NCBI GenBank assembly: GCA_018064755.1
Contig: JAGHUP010000006.1
Location: 55,044 to 119,043, forward strand
Origin: Candidatus Crickella equi
Lineage (GTDB): Bacteria; Bacillota; Clostridia; Peptostreptococcales; Anaerovoracaceae
Direction of reading: 5' to 3'
Length of the DNA stretch: 64,000 nucleotides
The notes under the pieces are model-generated. The model was not told the origin of the DNA. It did not search any database and worked only from the letters and a program-made list of their open reading frames with translations. Shown here piece by piece: positions 1 through 6,801 of this stretch; the stretch's first letter is position 1; every line of letters begins with the position of its first letter. Position numbers and translations under genes: made by a program.

Positions 1-2
1 CA

Positions 3-728
3 ACAGTCACTTTGACCGACGGAATGCGACTCGACCAGCTCGCCGAACAGATATCTGAGCAGCTCCCATACTCCAAGAATGAGGTTATGTCCGTATGGAA
101 CAATAAGTCATACGTTAAGAAGCTGATTAAGAAGTACTGGTTCCTGACTGATGAAGTTCTGAATAAGGATATTATGTACCCACTCGAGGGTTACCTCTAT
201 GCAGACACATACTTCATCACCACTGAAGATCCTTCTATCCAAGAATTCACAGAAATGTGCCTTGATAGAATGGATACGGAACTGACCGCTCGTAAGGATG
301 CAATTAAGAAGAGTAAGTTCACAGTTCACGAACTTCTCACCCTGACTTCTATCGTAACTAAAGAATCCGCTGCTGAAGATCAGTCACATGTTGCAGGCGT
401 ATTCATGAACAGACTGAAAGATGGTATGTCCCTCGGATCAGATGTAACAGTATGCTACATCTACCAGGAAGACAGAGTTGAGCTCAAAGTCAGCCAGCTC
501 GAGAACGACAGCCCTTACAATCTCCGTAAGCATGCCGGTCTCACACCTAGCCCAATCTGCTCAGTCATCGGATCTGCAATTGATGCAACTCTGAATTACG
601 ACAAAACCAAAGACTTATTCTTCTTCGCTGACAAGGATGGCGTTGTTCACTACTTTGAAACACAAGCCGAATTTGAGAAAGGTCTTGATACAATCGAGAT
701 GCTGAAAGACGACGAAGAAAAAGAATAA
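3..728 (+). CDS. mltG: Endolytic murein transglycosylase MltG (YceG family), 5'-truncated by window edge
   Basis: The reading frame is open from base 3 to a TAA at 726-728; it begins with TVTLTDGMRLDQLAEQI, which matches the interior of YceG/MltG proteins, so the start codon and the membrane anchor lie before the window. MltG cleaves nascent glycan strands at the membrane and sets their length. The catalytic-region motif SIVTKES is present, with the presumed catalytic Glu encoded at 363-365, followed by the family-typical VFMNRL and a LGSDVTVCY segment (usually LQTDPTVxY). About 240 C-terminal residues are visible, as expected for the catalytic domain. It is one of only two plus-strand protein genes here and converges on the ABC gene at 878. 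Confidence 0.9.
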   Translation, partial: TVTLTDGMRLDQLAEQISEQLPYSKNEVMSVWNNKSYVKKLIKKYWFLTDEVLNKDIMYPLEGYLYADTYFITTEDPSIQEFTEMCLDRMDTELTARKDAIKKSKFTVHELLTLTSIVTKESAAEDQSHVAGVFMNRLKDGMSLGSDVTVCYIYQEDRVELKVSQLENDSPYNLRKHAGLTPSPICSVIGSAIDATLNYDKTKDLFFFADKDGVVHYFETQAEFEKGLDTIEMLKDDEEKE

Positions 729-746
729 AAGGTGAAAATAAAAGCA

Positions 747-863
747 AAAATGCGCCACTGAGCCCGTATGCACCCCTTAGCCCGTTCCTAACGGGTACAT
801 TACGTAGAATGTACCGGTTAGGGACGGGCTAAGGGGTGCACGCGGGCTCGAAGGCGCATTTTT
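747..863. repeat. Nested palindrome, repeat family 1 copy A; bidirectional terminator
   Basis: The whole gap between the convergent ends of mltG and the ABC gene is a nearly perfect inverted repeat. Outer arms AAAAATGCGCC and GGCGCATTTTT have A and T runs outside, so it can terminate transcription both ways. Inner arms carry GCACCCCTTAGCCCGTTCC and its complement around GGGTACATT/AATGTACC. The same AGCCCGTTCCTAA core recurs at 13990-14060, 43327-43402 and 63786-63863. Confidence 0.85.
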
Positions 864-877
864 ATTGTCTAAAAGTT

Positions 878-2245
878 TTATAGTTTAATAATCTTGTTTG
901 CCAGTTCGGCGTCTTCTTGTGAGTGTGTAATTAGAAGAACGGTTTTGTCCTTGGTTCCTGATAGCCAGAGGTTCTTAATTACATCAGAACGTGTCTTGGA
1001 GTCAAGGCCACGGAATGGTTCATCAGCAATGAGAAGTCCTGCATCATAGAGGAAAGCTCTTGCCATTGCTACTCTGTAGCTCATGCCACCACTTAACTCG
1101 CCTGGCAGTTTGTAGAGTTCGGTGGATAGGCCGACCGCCTTGAGGGTGGATGCAATGCGAGAGTCATCCGGATTGACTATTGCAAGGTTGTCATAGACAT
1201 TGAGCCAAGGCAGCAATCTGTCCTCTTGGAACAGATATGATGCGGTCGGCCCCGTTACCCTTACAGTGCCGGAATCCGGAGTCTCGAGCCCAGCAATAAT
1301 TCTTGCTATTGTTGTCTTGCCGCTTCCGCTAGCACCCATAATTGCTGTTACTTTGCCCGGCTCGAGCGTCATATTGAAATCCTTCAATACGACCTTCTCG
1401 CCGAACGACTTGTTAATACCAGTCATCTCTACAGCCGCCGACTCGCTGGCTACATCAGCCATTTGGCCAGCAGCGCCCGCGCCCTTTGCCACCTTGCTAT
1501 ACTCATATGCATGAGGTCCGAGCAAAGCAACCAATTTCTTAATGAGTCGCTCGAATACCACGCTGATGAGAATCAGAACAACTACATAAGCGAAGAGCCT
1601 ATCCGTAGTCAGATAATACTTGGCATTCATCAGCTCATAGCCAAGTGAAAGCTGAGGAATGGACAGCACTTCCGCAGTTACTATTGCTTTCCATGACATA
1701 CCCGCAACAAGACTCATTGCTGAGCGGAAGTGCGGATAGAGCGATGGCATATATACCCATCTAACAAGTTTGCTTCCTTCAATCTTATATATCTTAGCCA
1801 TCTCGAGCAACTTAACATCCATGCTATCTAGTCCCGCCAGCAGATTGGTATACACAATCGGGAAGCACATTATCCAGCACACGAGAACAGGTACCGAGCC
1901 TGCCGACATGAGCAGAATCATATAAATCGCAACTGCCATTATCGGAATTGTCTTAAATAGCGAAACTGGGAGGGACAGAACGTCGCGTACCCAGTGCCAT
2001 TTGTAAGCACAGATTGATAGCAGGGTTCCCGCAATGAGAGCAAGTACCATTGCTGCCAGGCATCTTCCTATTGTTGCAAGCGCATCCATATAGAATGTGC
2101 CGTCTACCAGCAGTGCAGCTAGAGCTCTAACTGTGTCCATTGGGCCTGGCAGCAGCAGAGTATTGCCCACAATAAGGGCAAGTACTTCCCACAGTACCAG
2201 CCAGAACACAGCTATTAATGACCATTTCTTCCAATTATTTTTCAT
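878..2245 (-). CDS. NitT/TauT-type ABC importer: permease fused to ATPase
   Basis: This 455-residue protein joins two subunits that are normally separate. Residues about 1-245 are a binding-protein-dependent permease (several hydrophobic segments, with an EAA-like loop near LLEMAKIYKIEGSKLVRWVY). Residues about 270-455 are an ATPase with Walker A GASGSGKTT, a Q-loop region LFQEDRLLPW, Walker B LLIADEP and a switch His in LLITHS. The ABC signature reads LSGGMSYR rather than the usual LSGGMRQR. The family is SsuBC/TauBC/ThiXZ-like. It starts 3 nt after the binding-protein gene at 2249-3208, so the two form an uptake system with the TM1266-like gene ahead of them. The substrate cannot be read from sequence; nitrate, sulfonates and thiamine precursors are family possibilities. 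Confidence 0.85.
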   Translation of the reverse strand: MKNNWKKWSLIAVFWLVLWEVLALIVGNTLLLPGPMDTVRALAALLVDGTFYMDALATIGRCLAAMVLALIAGTLLSICAYKWHWVRDVLSLPVSLFKTIPIMAVAIYMILLMSAGSVPVLVCWIMCFPIVYTNLLAGLDSMDVKLLEMAKIYKIEGSKLVRWVYMPSLYPHFRSAMSLVAGMSWKAIVTAEVLSIPQLSLGYELMNAKYYLTTDRLFAYVVVLILISVVFERLIKKLVALLGPHAYEYSKVAKGAGAAGQMADVASESAAVEMTGINKSFGEKVVLKDFNMTLEPGKVTAIMGASGSGKTTIARIIAGLETPDSGTVRVTGPTASYLFQEDRLLPWLNVYDNLAIVNPDDSRIASTLKAVGLSTELYKLPGELSGGMSYRVAMARAFLYDAGLLIADEPFRGLDSKTRSDVIKNLWLSGTKDKTVLLITHSQEDAELANKIIKL

Positions 2246-2248
2246 ATA

Positions 2249-3208
2249 TTATTTAATTCCATAATAGATTTCATCTCCTGGAACTTTACCGCCAACAGCA
2301 GTAGGATCCATCTTGAACAATGTATTATAGAAAGGTGTCAGGATGTCCTTAGTCTCCTCAGCGGAGAGGAATACCAGCAGGTCATCGTCGATAACGGCTT
2401 TGCAGATGTCCGGGTCAGGAATGATTCCGGCTTCAACGATTTTGTTAACAACATCATCTGACTTTGTTTGAACTGCTGTAACTGAATCCATTACCATCTC
2501 GAGGAGATAGTCAACATCTTCAGTTCTCTCATCTACAAAATCTTTCCTTGCAATAACGATGCCCATTGGGAGTCTCTCCCCTGTCATCTCGTTCCATGCT
2601 GCATCGAGATCAATCGCAGCTCTTATTGCCGGATTCTTACTGATAATAGTTGACTTCATTGGTTCAGGCAGAAGTCCGATAGTACCTTCAGTTGCCATTA
2701 CTTTCTGGGAGACAGCGGCATGGTCCTCGAGCCACTGAACTTTGACATCCTTATTTATTTCCAATCCGGCGTCAGCCAAGAGTGCCGCAAGAACATATTC
2801 AGGTGTTCCGCCCTTGCCGGATGCAACAACAGTCTTACCATTGAGATCAGCAAGCGACTGAACCGTCTGACCATTCTCTACGATGAAGAGTCCGCCGTTC
2901 ACGATGTCGGCCAAGATGCGCACACCGCCGTTTGTTTTGGCATCGAGCAGTGCTCCCATATTAGAAGGTACGCAAGCCATGTCGAGTTCACCAGCAACCA
3001 GCTTCTGAACAACATCAGTAGGCGACTGGAATATCTCCATGCTAATCTTCTCGTCGTCCTGAAGATTAATCAGGCCCATTCCGGTAGGTCCAACCAGTGC
3101 GCCAATACGAACTTGGTCACTAAGGTCCTTACCGCCGCAAGCAGTCATTGCAAGCATCATGCCCAGTGCGAGCACAATAGCGACCGCTTTCTTAATGTAC
3201 GATTTCAT
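2249..3208 (-). CDS. ABC substrate-binding lipoprotein, SsuA/ThiY (NMT1-like) family
   Basis: A 319-residue exported lipoprotein: a basic N-terminus, hydrophobic stretch and lipobox LAMTAC with the lipid-modified Cys near residue 24. The mature part has the type-2 periplasmic-binding fold of SsuA/ThiY proteins (early RIGALVGPTGMGL segment; VVASGKGGTPEYVLAALLADAG in the middle). It should capture the solute for the fused permease-ATPase encoded immediately downstream. It lies 12 nt after the TM1266-like gene and has a good ribosome binding site. Substrate unknown. Confidence 0.85.
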   Translation of the reverse strand: MKSYIKKAVAIVLALGMMLAMTACGGKDLSDQVRIGALVGPTGMGLINLQDDEKISMEIFQSPTDVVQKLVAGELDMACVPSNMGALLDAKTNGGVRILADIVNGGLFIVENGQTVQSLADLNGKTVVASGKGGTPEYVLAALLADAGLEINKDVKVQWLEDHAAVSQKVMATEGTIGLLPEPMKSTIISKNPAIRAAIDLDAAWNEMTGERLPMGIVIARKDFVDERTEDVDYLLEMVMDSVTAVQTKSDDVVNKIVEAGIIPDPDICKAVIDDDLLVFLSAEETKDILTPFYNTLFKMDPTAVGGKVPGDEIYYGIK

Positions 3209-3220
3209 TTAATTCCCTCC

Positions 3221-3466
3221 TTACTTCTTAGAATAAACTGTCTTCGTACTAACGCCCGGCAATGCTCCAAGTTTACCCGAGAGTGCGCTGATGTCATCCA
3301 TCGGCGCGTCAATTACAACACTGATAACACTAACGTCTTTCTTGTCATACGGAATGCCCATACGTCCCTTGATGTTCTCGCCAAATTCACCGAGCAGCTG
3401 GTTAACAGCTGGTGCAGAATTGCGATCTTCGACGATGATTCCGATTATCGCCAATCTTGTTTCCAT
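3221..3466 (-). CDS. TM1266-family putative [FeFe]-hydrogenase system regulator (ACT-like)
   Basis: An 81-residue protein beginning METRLAIIGIIVEDR with the RMGIPYDKKDVSVISVVIDAP core typical of the TM1266 family. These proteins have a NikR-C/ACT-like ferredoxin fold and in many anaerobes sit beside hydrogenase maturation genes (hydE, hydG, hydF). Here no hydrogenase gene is visible; instead it heads the ABC uptake operon at 878-3208. A regulatory role in coupling an imported precursor to hydrogenase maturation is conceivable but is inference. Confidence 0.8.
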   Translation of the reverse strand: METRLAIIGIIVEDRNSAPAVNQLLGEFGENIKGRMGIPYDKKDVSVISVVIDAPMDDISALSGKLGALPGVSTKTVYSKK

Positions 3467-3485
3467 CAGTTACCTCCTTTCCAGT

Positions 3486-3600
3486 AAAAAAGGTGCGCCT
3501 AATGAAAGGCGCACCATAAATAACGGTTAATTAATGCATTTGCCTTTCCCCTCAGTTAAACCTTCGGGCGTCAGTACAATTTTGTATTAATTATTATACA
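3486..3600 (-). promoter_or_regulatory. Structured leader with intrinsic terminator ahead of TM1266/ABC operon
   Basis: On the minus strand the 115 bases between the FNT gene and the TM1266 gene end in a strong intrinsic terminator: GGTGCGCC/GGCGCACC arms (3492-3515) followed by six T residues, just before the ribosome binding site. Upstream, a GGTTTAA / TTAACC pairing encloses GAGGGGAAAGGC, and a CGCCCG stretch could pair with the GGGG as a pseudoknot. This fits a transcription-attenuation leader or riboswitch, but I do not recognise a known aptamer class; it may be only a terminator between two units. Confidence 0.5.
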
Positions 3601-3601
3601 A

Positions 3602-4414
3602 CTATTTCTGTCTCTTGTAAACAAACCAATATGCAAGTCCTACGGCAGCTCCGCCGATGATGTTACCGATTGTAACAGGCAGGAGGTTGGCTGCAAAGAA
3701 GTTGCCCCATGTGAGGTTTGCCATATCTGTGCCTGCTGCAACTGCGATGTCCACATAAGCAGGTACCATCTTAGCAAAGAGTCCAGCTCCAATGTAATAC
3801 ATGTTGGCAACACTATGCTCGAATCCACAGAGGACGAAGAGCATAATTGGCCAGAAAATGCCGAGGATCTTGCCGGCAGCGTCCTTAGCTGCCATGCCGA
3901 GCCATACGGCGATGCATACGAGGAAGTTACAGAAAATGCCCTTGAGCAGTGCATCGCCGAAAGTCATTGAGCATTTGCCCACTGCTGTAGCGATAACGCT
4001 GCCGGCCATTCCGCCGTCGAATAATGACAGTTGATGGCTGAATACTGCTCCTGCTGCAACTATCATACCTCCTATGAAGTTACCGAGGTAGACAAGAATC
4101 CAATTGCGCAGTACCTGAGGAATTGTTACTTCCTTCTCTGCCAGCGGAATTACCAAAAGGCAGTTGCCTGTGAAGAGCTCGCTTCCGGCAATTACTACCA
4201 TGATGAGTCCAGCTGGGAAGATGCAAGCTCCGAGGAATTTACCAACGGAGGCGAGCGGTACGGATACTGCCGCAGTGGTTGCGCCGAGTCCGGCGAGTCC
4301 AATGAACATGCCGGCGAGAACAGCAAGCACGATCATCTTGCTAGTTGTCAGCGCACACTTGCCCTTTCCTACATTTATATAATTTTCAGTTATATCTTTT
4401 GGTGTGTTTATCAT
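3602..4414 (-). CDS. Formate/nitrite transporter (FNT) family channel
   Basis: A 270-residue membrane protein with about six hydrophobic segments and FNT hallmarks: GSELFTGNC near residue 77, NFLVCIAVWLG in the middle and the diagnostic CGFEHSVANMYYI containing the pore histidine (near residue 199). FNT channels move formate, nitrite, hydrosulfide or other small anions across the cytoplasmic membrane. The specificity cannot be decided; in a fermentative anaerobe formate is plausible. It begins 27 nt downstream of dsdA, with AGGGGAAACACA before its ATG, so both may be co-transcribed. Confidence 0.88.
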   Translation of the reverse strand: MINTPKDITENYINVGKGKCALTTSKMIVLAVLAGMFIGLAGLGATTAAVSVPLASVGKFLGACIFPAGLIMVVIAGSELFTGNCLLVIPLAEKEVTIPQVLRNWILVYLGNFIGGMIVAAGAVFSHQLSLFDGGMAGSVIATAVGKCSMTFGDALLKGIFCNFLVCIAVWLGMAAKDAAGKILGIFWPIMLFVLCGFEHSVANMYYIGAGLFAKMVPAYVDIAVAAGTDMANLTWGNFFAANLLPVTIGNIIGGAAVGLAYWFVYKRQK

Positions 4415-4441
4415 TGTGTTTCCCCTTTAGGCCAAACTTAA

Positions 4442-5734
4442 TTAGCCAAGTATTTTGTCTCTGATTTCCTGTGGAACCATGCTACCACCTGTTGCCCAGA
4501 CGATATGTGTAGCATTGTCCATCTTGTCTGTGAGGCCGTGAGCCTCGAGATATTTCTGTGCTTCACTGCATACGCTAATTCTTGATGGTGCGATGAATGT
4601 CGCACATGAACTAGGTTCTATATAAAGACCTTCTGATTTCCAAAGCTTGCGGCAGTATGGATTGAGCTTAGCATCCTCTACTGTGAACTCTCCGGACAGA
4701 AGAACGTCCATAAATCTACTTACAAGACCGGATGGTCTTCCTACTGCCAGGCCGTCAGCCTCAGTGATGCCTGTCAGTCCGATATCCTGCACGCAGATAT
4801 CGCTCATTTTGCCGGTAGCAAGGCCGACAACCATGCATGGGCACTGAGTTGGTTCAACGAAGAATACATGAACGTTATCACCATACATCAATTTCTCACC
4901 AAATGCAACTCCGCCTGGCGCTCCGCCTACGCCGCAAGGGATGTAAACGAAGAGTGGATGGTCAGCGTCAACAACAACGCCCTGTTCCTTGAACTGCTTG
5001 TCCATACGGCCTGCTGCTACAGCATAACCGAGGAAGAGTGCGCTGGAATTCTCGTCATCAACGAAATATGACTTAGGATCTGCGTCAGACTCCGCACGTC
5101 CCTGCTCTACTGCTTTGCCGTAGTCTCCTTCATACTCAATAACAGTAGCGCCGCGGGATCTCAGGAGGTCCTTCTTCCACTGCTTGGCATCCATTGACAT
5201 GTGAACGATGGCATTGTAGCCGAGAGCTGCGGACATAATTCCGATGGACATTCCGAGGTTGCCTGTGGAGCCAACCTGAATCTTATACTGGCTGAAGAAC
5301 TCACGAGCTTCAGCAGTTCCGAGCTTGAGATAATCGTCGTCATAGCCCTTCAGAAGTCCAGCCTCAAGAGCCAGATCCTCAGAGTGCTTGAGCACCTCAT
5401 AAACGCCGCCACGAGCCTTAACGGATCCGGCAACTTTAAGGTCGCTGTCCCTCTTCAGGAAGAGCTTGCCAGTCAGAGCGGCACCCTCTTCATTAAGAAC
5501 AGCCTTCATATTCTTGATCTCAGTCAGTGGAGACTCGATGATACCGTTAGTCTCCTTAGTCTCTGGGAAGTAGTGCATAATGAGTGGTGCAAAACGCTCG
5601 AGTCTTGCCGCGGCATCAGCGACATCCTCAGCATTAAACTCGATTGACTCGAGTGCTTCCTTCGCAGCTTTCAGATTAGGATTAATCCAAGTGCATTCTT
5701 CTGCGTTCTTAAGTTTGTCCAGTACAGTGCTCAT
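4442..5734 (-). CDS. dsdA: D-serine dehydratase (D-serine ammonia-lyase)
   Basis: DsdA converts D-serine to pyruvate and ammonia with pyridoxal phosphate. The protein (430 residues, close to the family's ~440) has the PLP-lysine motif GSVKARGG near residue 106, the glycine-rich phosphate loop GSTGNLGMSIG and a late HIVWATGG segment. The frame extends 11 codons further upstream, but AAAGGAGG lies properly before the ATG at 5734, and the protein then starts MSTVLDKL, so that start was chosen. Just upstream, GGACCGGTCC (5756-5765) is a perfect palindrome that could be an operator. The gene would let the cell ferment or detoxify D-serine. Confidence 0.92.
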   Translation of the reverse strand: MSTVLDKLKNAEECTWINPNLKAAKEALESIEFNAEDVADAAARLERFAPLIMHYFPETKETNGIIESPLTEIKNMKAVLNEEGAALTGKLFLKRDSDLKVAGSVKARGGVYEVLKHSEDLALEAGLLKGYDDDYLKLGTAEAREFFSQYKIQVGSTGNLGMSIGIMSAALGYNAIVHMSMDAKQWKKDLLRSRGATVIEYEGDYGKAVEQGRAESDADPKSYFVDDENSSALFLGYAVAAGRMDKQFKEQGVVVDADHPLFVYIPCGVGGAPGGVAFGEKLMYGDNVHVFFVEPTQCPCMVVGLATGKMSDICVQDIGLTGITEADGLAVGRPSGLVSRFMDVLLSGEFTVEDAKLNPYCRKLWKSEGLYIEPSSCATFIAPSRISVCSEAQKYLEAHGLTDKMDNATHIVWATGGSMVPQEIRDKILG

Positions 5735-5803
5735 ACTTGCCTCCTTTGTAAAACCGGACCGGTCCATAACTGTCGAAATTGTCAGTTTTGGGACAATCCT
5801 CTA

Positions 5804-6253
5804 TTATTCTATTACATCTACCAAATGATCGCCATTATAAATCATTCTAAGATTAATTGTTTCATCGCCACGGAGCACACGTTCCAGGAAAACAGCATCG
5901 CCTTCCCACATTGGCAGTGACATCAGCTCATCCTTCTTAATCCAGTGGAGCTCACCTTCATTGCATTCTGGCGGATCAATATAATCGACCTGAGCTGAAT
6001 ACAGATACATATCCTCGTATTCGTAAGCGTCGGAGCGAAACTCTATAACCCCGTAGAAATGGTAATTGTCTAACTTAATTCCAGTCTCCTCGAACACCTC
6101 GCGAACGTTGCAATCATCCGCAGTCTCGCCAGGTTCGAATTTGCCACCAATGCCTAGCCATTTGCCGGCGTTGTCGTCATTCTTCTTCTTGTTACGATAC
6201 AGCATTAAGAACGAGCCGTTATTCTCGATGTAGCATAAAGTAGTTCGTTTCAT
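5804..6253 (-). CDS. NUDIX hydrolase (8-oxo-dGTP diphosphatase-like)
   Basis: A 149-residue Nudix protein. The Nudix box is complete: GGKFEPGETADDCNVREVFE followed by ETGI, giving the Mg-binding GX5EX7REXXEEXG pattern near residues 36-59. The N-terminus RTTLCYIENNGSFLMLYRN and YRNKKKND are typical of MutT/YtkD-type members that hydrolyse oxidised nucleotides, though the exact substrate is not determined. Its ATG overlaps the TAA of the cyclophilin gene by one base (TAATG), so the two are translationally coupled. Confidence 0.88.
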   Translation of the reverse strand: MKRTTLCYIENNGSFLMLYRNKKKNDDNAGKWLGIGGKFEPGETADDCNVREVFEETGIKLDNYHFYGVIEFRSDAYEYEDMYLYSAQVDYIDPPECNEGELHWIKKDELMSLPMWEGDAVFLERVLRGDETINLRMIYNGDHLVDVIE

Positions 6254-6735
6254 TAGCCTTCAACGCGGATTGACTTCATTACCTGGTCAACCAGTGGCTT
6301 GTCGTTGAACATGTTGCGCTTGGCGTTAACGATGCGATCAGCCACGTCCATACCCTCAGTGACTTTGCCAAAAGCAGCATACTGGCCGTCGAGATGTGGT
6401 GATGTTGTAGTCATTACGAAGAACTGTGAGCCAGCTGAATCAGGGTCCATAGCTCTTGCCATTGAGAGAACGCCTCTCTCGTGCTTGAGGTCGTTCTTGA
6501 ATCCGTTCATTGTGAACTCGCCTGGGATGTTGTGGCCAGGACCACCAGTTCCATTGCCTTGTGGGCAGCCACCCTGAATCATAAATCCAGGAATTACTCT
6601 GTGGAAGATCAGGCCATCGTAGAATCCATCATTAGCCAGCTTCTCAAAGTTTTCAACTGTCTTAGGTGCGATTTCAGGATAGAGCTCGCCCTTCATAACG
6701 CCGCCATCTTCCATTGTAATAGTGAATATTTTCAT
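6253..6735 (-). CDS. Cyclophilin-type peptidyl-prolyl cis-trans isomerase
   Basis: A 160-residue single-domain cyclophilin without a signal peptide, so cytoplasmic. Family motifs are in order: APKTVENFEKLANDGFYDG, FHRVIPGFMIQGG with the catalytic Arg, GPGHNIPGEF, ERGVLSMAR, SAGSQFFVMT and LDGQYAAFGKV. It catalyses isomerisation of X-Pro bonds during protein folding. A CCTAGGAGGGAAAAACT stretch provides the ribosome binding site. It is followed directly by the overlapping Nudix gene. Confidence 0.95.
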   Translation of the reverse strand: MKIFTITMEDGGVMKGELYPEIAPKTVENFEKLANDGFYDGLIFHRVIPGFMIQGGCPQGNGTGGPGHNIPGEFTMNGFKNDLKHERGVLSMARAMDPDSAGSQFFVMTTTSPHLDGQYAAFGKVTEGMDVADRIVNAKRNMFNDKPLVDQVMKSIRVEG

Positions 6736-6751
6736 AGTTTTTCCCTCCTAG

Positions 6752-6801
6752 GTGTGTCCCTTTGTTGCAATCTTGCAATTTAGGTCTGACCCGTTGTTGC
6801 A
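6752..6801. repeat. Short intergenic repeat, GTCCC/GGTCTGACCC family copy 1
   Basis: The gap between the cyclophilin and exporter genes holds TGTCCCTTT, then TTGCAATCTTGCAA, then AGGTCTGACCC and a further GTTGTTGCA arm. A second copy with the same TGTCCCTTT ... AGGTCTGACCC framework but a different arm sequence is at 39250-39294. In both cases the element sits between the end of one minus-strand gene and the start of the next. Confidence 0.55.

Noticed and set aside
3486..3600. TPP, SAM, ZTP, THF, fluoride or guanidine riboswitch in the TM1266 leader
   Set aside because: None of the conserved cores that I know for these classes is present (for example CTGAGA for TPP); only a terminator and a possible pseudoknot are supported.
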